Origin: Bacteroidia bacterium
GTDB lineage: Bacteria > Bacteroidota > Bacteroidia > Bacteroidales > Prolixibacteraceae
DNA length: 64,000 bases
Assembly (NCBI GenBank): GCA_025358395.1
Contig: JANYJT010000030.1
Location: forward strand, 7,447 to 71,446
Reading direction: 5' to 3'
Shown: piece by piece, positions 63,201 to 64,000 of the stretch
Layout: each line of letters begins with the position of its first letter
How positions within the stretch are numbered: position 1 is the first letter of the stretch
Notes under the pieces: model-generated
Databases searched by the model: none
What the model saw: only the letters and a program-made list of their open reading frames with translations
What the model was told of the DNA's origin: nothing
Translations under genes and position numbers: made by a program

Positions 63201-64000
63201 GTAGTACCTGGGGCCAGACCTGAAAGAACACTTGAGAAACTCCCTAAACCTGCTCCATCATTGGTTTTATTGTCAGCGATGGTTGGGTTGGGCGAAGTAC
63301 TCCAGCACACTCCTCTGGCGGTGACCGCAGATCCGCCATCATCCGTAATATTTCCACCGATGGTGGCAGAAGTTGTGGATATGGTCGCAACGGAAGTTGG
63401 CGCAATTTTCAGGTTACTGGCAACAAATGTCACTTCATTGCCATAAGAAGTACCAGCGCTATTTGATGCATAAGCTCTTACATGGTAGGTTAGTCCGGCA
63501 GCCAGTCCGGTGATACTGCTGCTAAAAGTTCCTGTTCCTGAACCATCGGATGTCTTGCTGTTGGTAACTGTTGGATTGGCCGAAACACTCCAGCAAATGC
63601 CTCTGGCAGTAACCGGCGATCCACCATCACTCGTGATATTACCTCCACCTGTGGCAGAAGAAACAGTGATCGAAGTGATTGCAGAAGTTGTCAGGGTTGG
63701 GTAATTTGAGGACGAAATAAAAGAAACAACATTGCCATAGGCAGTGCCGGCACTGTTTGTGGCATAAGCCCTGACATAATAGGTCGTCGCTGCTGTCAGC
63801 CCCTTTAAAGTACTTGTAAAGCTTCCGCTACCTGCCCCTTCAACGGTCTTGTTGTCATTAATGGTAGGATTATCGGAAGTACTCCAGCAAACACCTCTTG
63901 CAGTAATAGTTGCTCCACCCGTTGAAGTGATCGAACCTCCCGAAGTGGCCGAAGTTGTTGTGATGGCTGTAATTTCAGATGTTGTAAGCGTTGCAGGGAC
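60263..64000 (-). CDS. Large surface protein of fibronectin-like repeats (5' end beyond window)
   Basis: At least 1245 residues are visible; the N-terminus lies beyond the right edge and the frame is open to base 64000. Eleven repeats of about 97 residues are present, each with GGNITS, ARGVCWST, a TSDGSG-like segment, GLxxGTTYYVRAYATNSAGTAYGN and VTFTTS. The Cys and Trp in GVCWS are almost invariant. This is the Bacteroidota FN3-like repeat architecture of adhesin-type proteins. The non-repeat C-terminal 190 residues begin PKPVVSAGNDLGNIPGVIVV and end TVLGDCTN; they resemble a PKD-like/surface-protein end rather than a recognised sorting signal. An apparent start at 63433 is a GTG inside a repeat. 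It probably acts at the cell surface in adhesion or matrix formation. Confidence 0.88.
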   Translation of the reverse strand, partial: VPATLTTSEITAITTTSATSGGSITSTGGATITARGVCWSTSDNPTINDNKTVEGAGSGSFTSTLKGLTAATTYYVRAYATNSAGTAYGNVVSFISSSNYPTLTTSAITSITVSSATGGGNITSDGGSPVTARGICWSVSANPTVTNSKTSDGSGTGTFSSSITGLAAGLTYHVRAYASNSAGTSYGNEVTFVASNLKIAPTSVATISTTSATIGGNITDDGGSAVTARGVCWSTSPNPTIADNKTNDGAGLGSFSSVLSGLAPGTTYYIRPYAINSIGTAYGPEQTFTTSAITASITSSSISSITSNSAVSGGNITSTGGATITARGVCWSTTSSPTISNNKSSDGTGAGSYVSSITGLTVATVYYVRAYATNSAGTSYGNEISFTTSAVAPTLTTSSIASITTTAASGGGNISADGGSSVLSRGVCWSTSHDPTTAGSKTTDGTGTGVFNSSLTGLTPGTTYYVRAYATNGAGTGYGNELSFTTTNVYAVISTSAVTAITSTSATSGGNVTSDNGSAVTARGVCWSTSANPTIANSKTTDGAGTGSFTSSLTGLSTGTTYYVRAYATNGAGTSYGSQEVFSTPEVLANVITNQISSITATSAAAGGSITAAGANVSARGVCWSTSPNPMVSDSFTTDGSGPGSFASLLTGLSAGTTYYVRAYATNSAGTAYGNQVTFTASALLPVLTTAAITSIATSTASSGGNITSSVGSGVTARGVCWSTNTNPTIYNNRTSDGSGLGAFTSSMTGLVVGTTYYVRAYATNSAGTAYGNEVSFSIPAVLPTITTNAISGINSISAVSGGNVTSSGGASVTARGVCWSTSVNPTTANSKTSDGSGNGAFNSAITGLSPGTTYYVRAYAINSIGTVYGNSIAFSTSAVAASITTTDVSLITPNTASSGGNIISDGGTPVTARGVCWSAAPNPNIGNSKTLDGSGTGSFTSSITGLNPGTTYYLRAYATNSVGTVYGNDVIFTSATIAPTLTTANVSAIMASTANSGGNITSAGGSTVTARGVCWSTSPNPTIADSKTTNGSGSGTFVSSITGLAVETTYFLRAYATNTAGTAYGNQVTFTTSPKPVVSAGNDLGNIPGVIVVPTNNGCQSWLRASLAGSGAPNGYSMSWSVISGQNGCFSNANIRNPDFFGRQGESYLLRYTLTENTTGAKYFSDITVSFAKFKSVQITRTGGTDAGTSYTYTKADGAPSGLTPIAIGVTVTVCAYQGIVTNSGKPFDAASGVTLTVLGDCTN
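60870..64000. repeat. Eleven tandem ~292-bp coding repeats
   Basis: The GVCWS codons occur near 60955, 61250, 61545, 61830, 62127, 62420, 62715, 63010, 63303, 63591 and 63879, a spacing of 285-297 bases. DNA identity between units is only moderate, so they are old or diversifying duplications. Series of plus-strand antisense ORFs of about 75 codons are shadows of this array. Confidence 0.85.

Noticed and set aside
63400..63433. GTG at 63433 as start of the repeat protein
   Set aside because: The frame continues with two more intact repeats to the window edge.
60873..63704. Regular plus-strand ORFs of about 75 codons
   Set aside because: They are antisense shadows of the 292-bp coding repeats on the minus strand and have no start signals.

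Overview
This window looks like a chromosomal segment of a Bacteroidota bacterium, probably of the class Bacteroidia. Supporting signs are: -7-like promoter boxes of the TAnnTTTG type, few Shine-Dalgarno sequences, and lineage-typical families (DUF4783, DUF3570/DUF4266, lamin-tail proteins, fibronectin-like repeat proteins, TorF-like porin). No rRNA, tRNA, integrase, transposase or CRISPR array was seen. I cannot assign a genus.

Layout. Bases 1-7.6 kb are mostly housekeeping: a large NtrY-like sensor kinase cut by the left edge, rlmH, a DUF4783 secreted protein, a YihY/BrkB membrane protein, and divergent ribD and prmC whose start codons share one CATG. A RelB/RelE-type toxin-antitoxin pair follows at 7.7-8.2 kb. 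At 8.2-12.5 kb, on the minus strand, lie a NapH-like polyferredoxin, a DUF362 Tat-type protein and a lamin-tail surface protein. Then come asd and hflX, flanked by short degenerate repeats. At 15.2-20.3 kb is a four-gene ABC importer operon: a doubled substrate-binding protein, a STAS-domain protein, a permease and an ATPase. At 20.4-23.5 kb is a thioredoxin / ApbE / DUF4266 / DUF3570 operon. A TorF-like porin and a CPBP-family membrane protein follow.

The centre of interest is 25.6-59.2 kb, a complete nonribosomal peptide / polyketide cluster. A type II thioesterase and a phosphopantetheinyl transferase are on the plus strand and converge on a long minus-strand series. In transcription order this series is a discrete malonyl-type acyltransferase, a 3205-residue NRPS (C-A-T three times), an approximately 5994-residue hybrid (C-A-T-C-A-T-KS-DH-KR-T-C-A-T-C-A-T-TE), a cyclic-peptide-type ABC exporter, an SPFH/band-7 membrane protein, a Cache-only membrane sensor and a 60-residue membrane protein. 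The PKS module has no AT domain of its own, and the discrete AT just upstream of the synthetases can supply it in trans. The first C domain has no carrier before it and resembles the starter C of EntF/DhbF-type proteins, so the product is probably N-acylated. I infer an acylated heptapeptide with one C2 polyketide unit between residues 5 and 6, released (perhaps cyclised) by the terminal TE and exported by the ABC protein. Pocket residues read by eye suggest Phe-like, Glu/Gln-like, unknown, aliphatic-like, Thr-like, [ketide], Ala/Gly-like and Pro-like.

After the cluster come a DUF697-type protein and, running off the right edge, a cell-surface protein made of about 97-residue fibronectin-like repeats.
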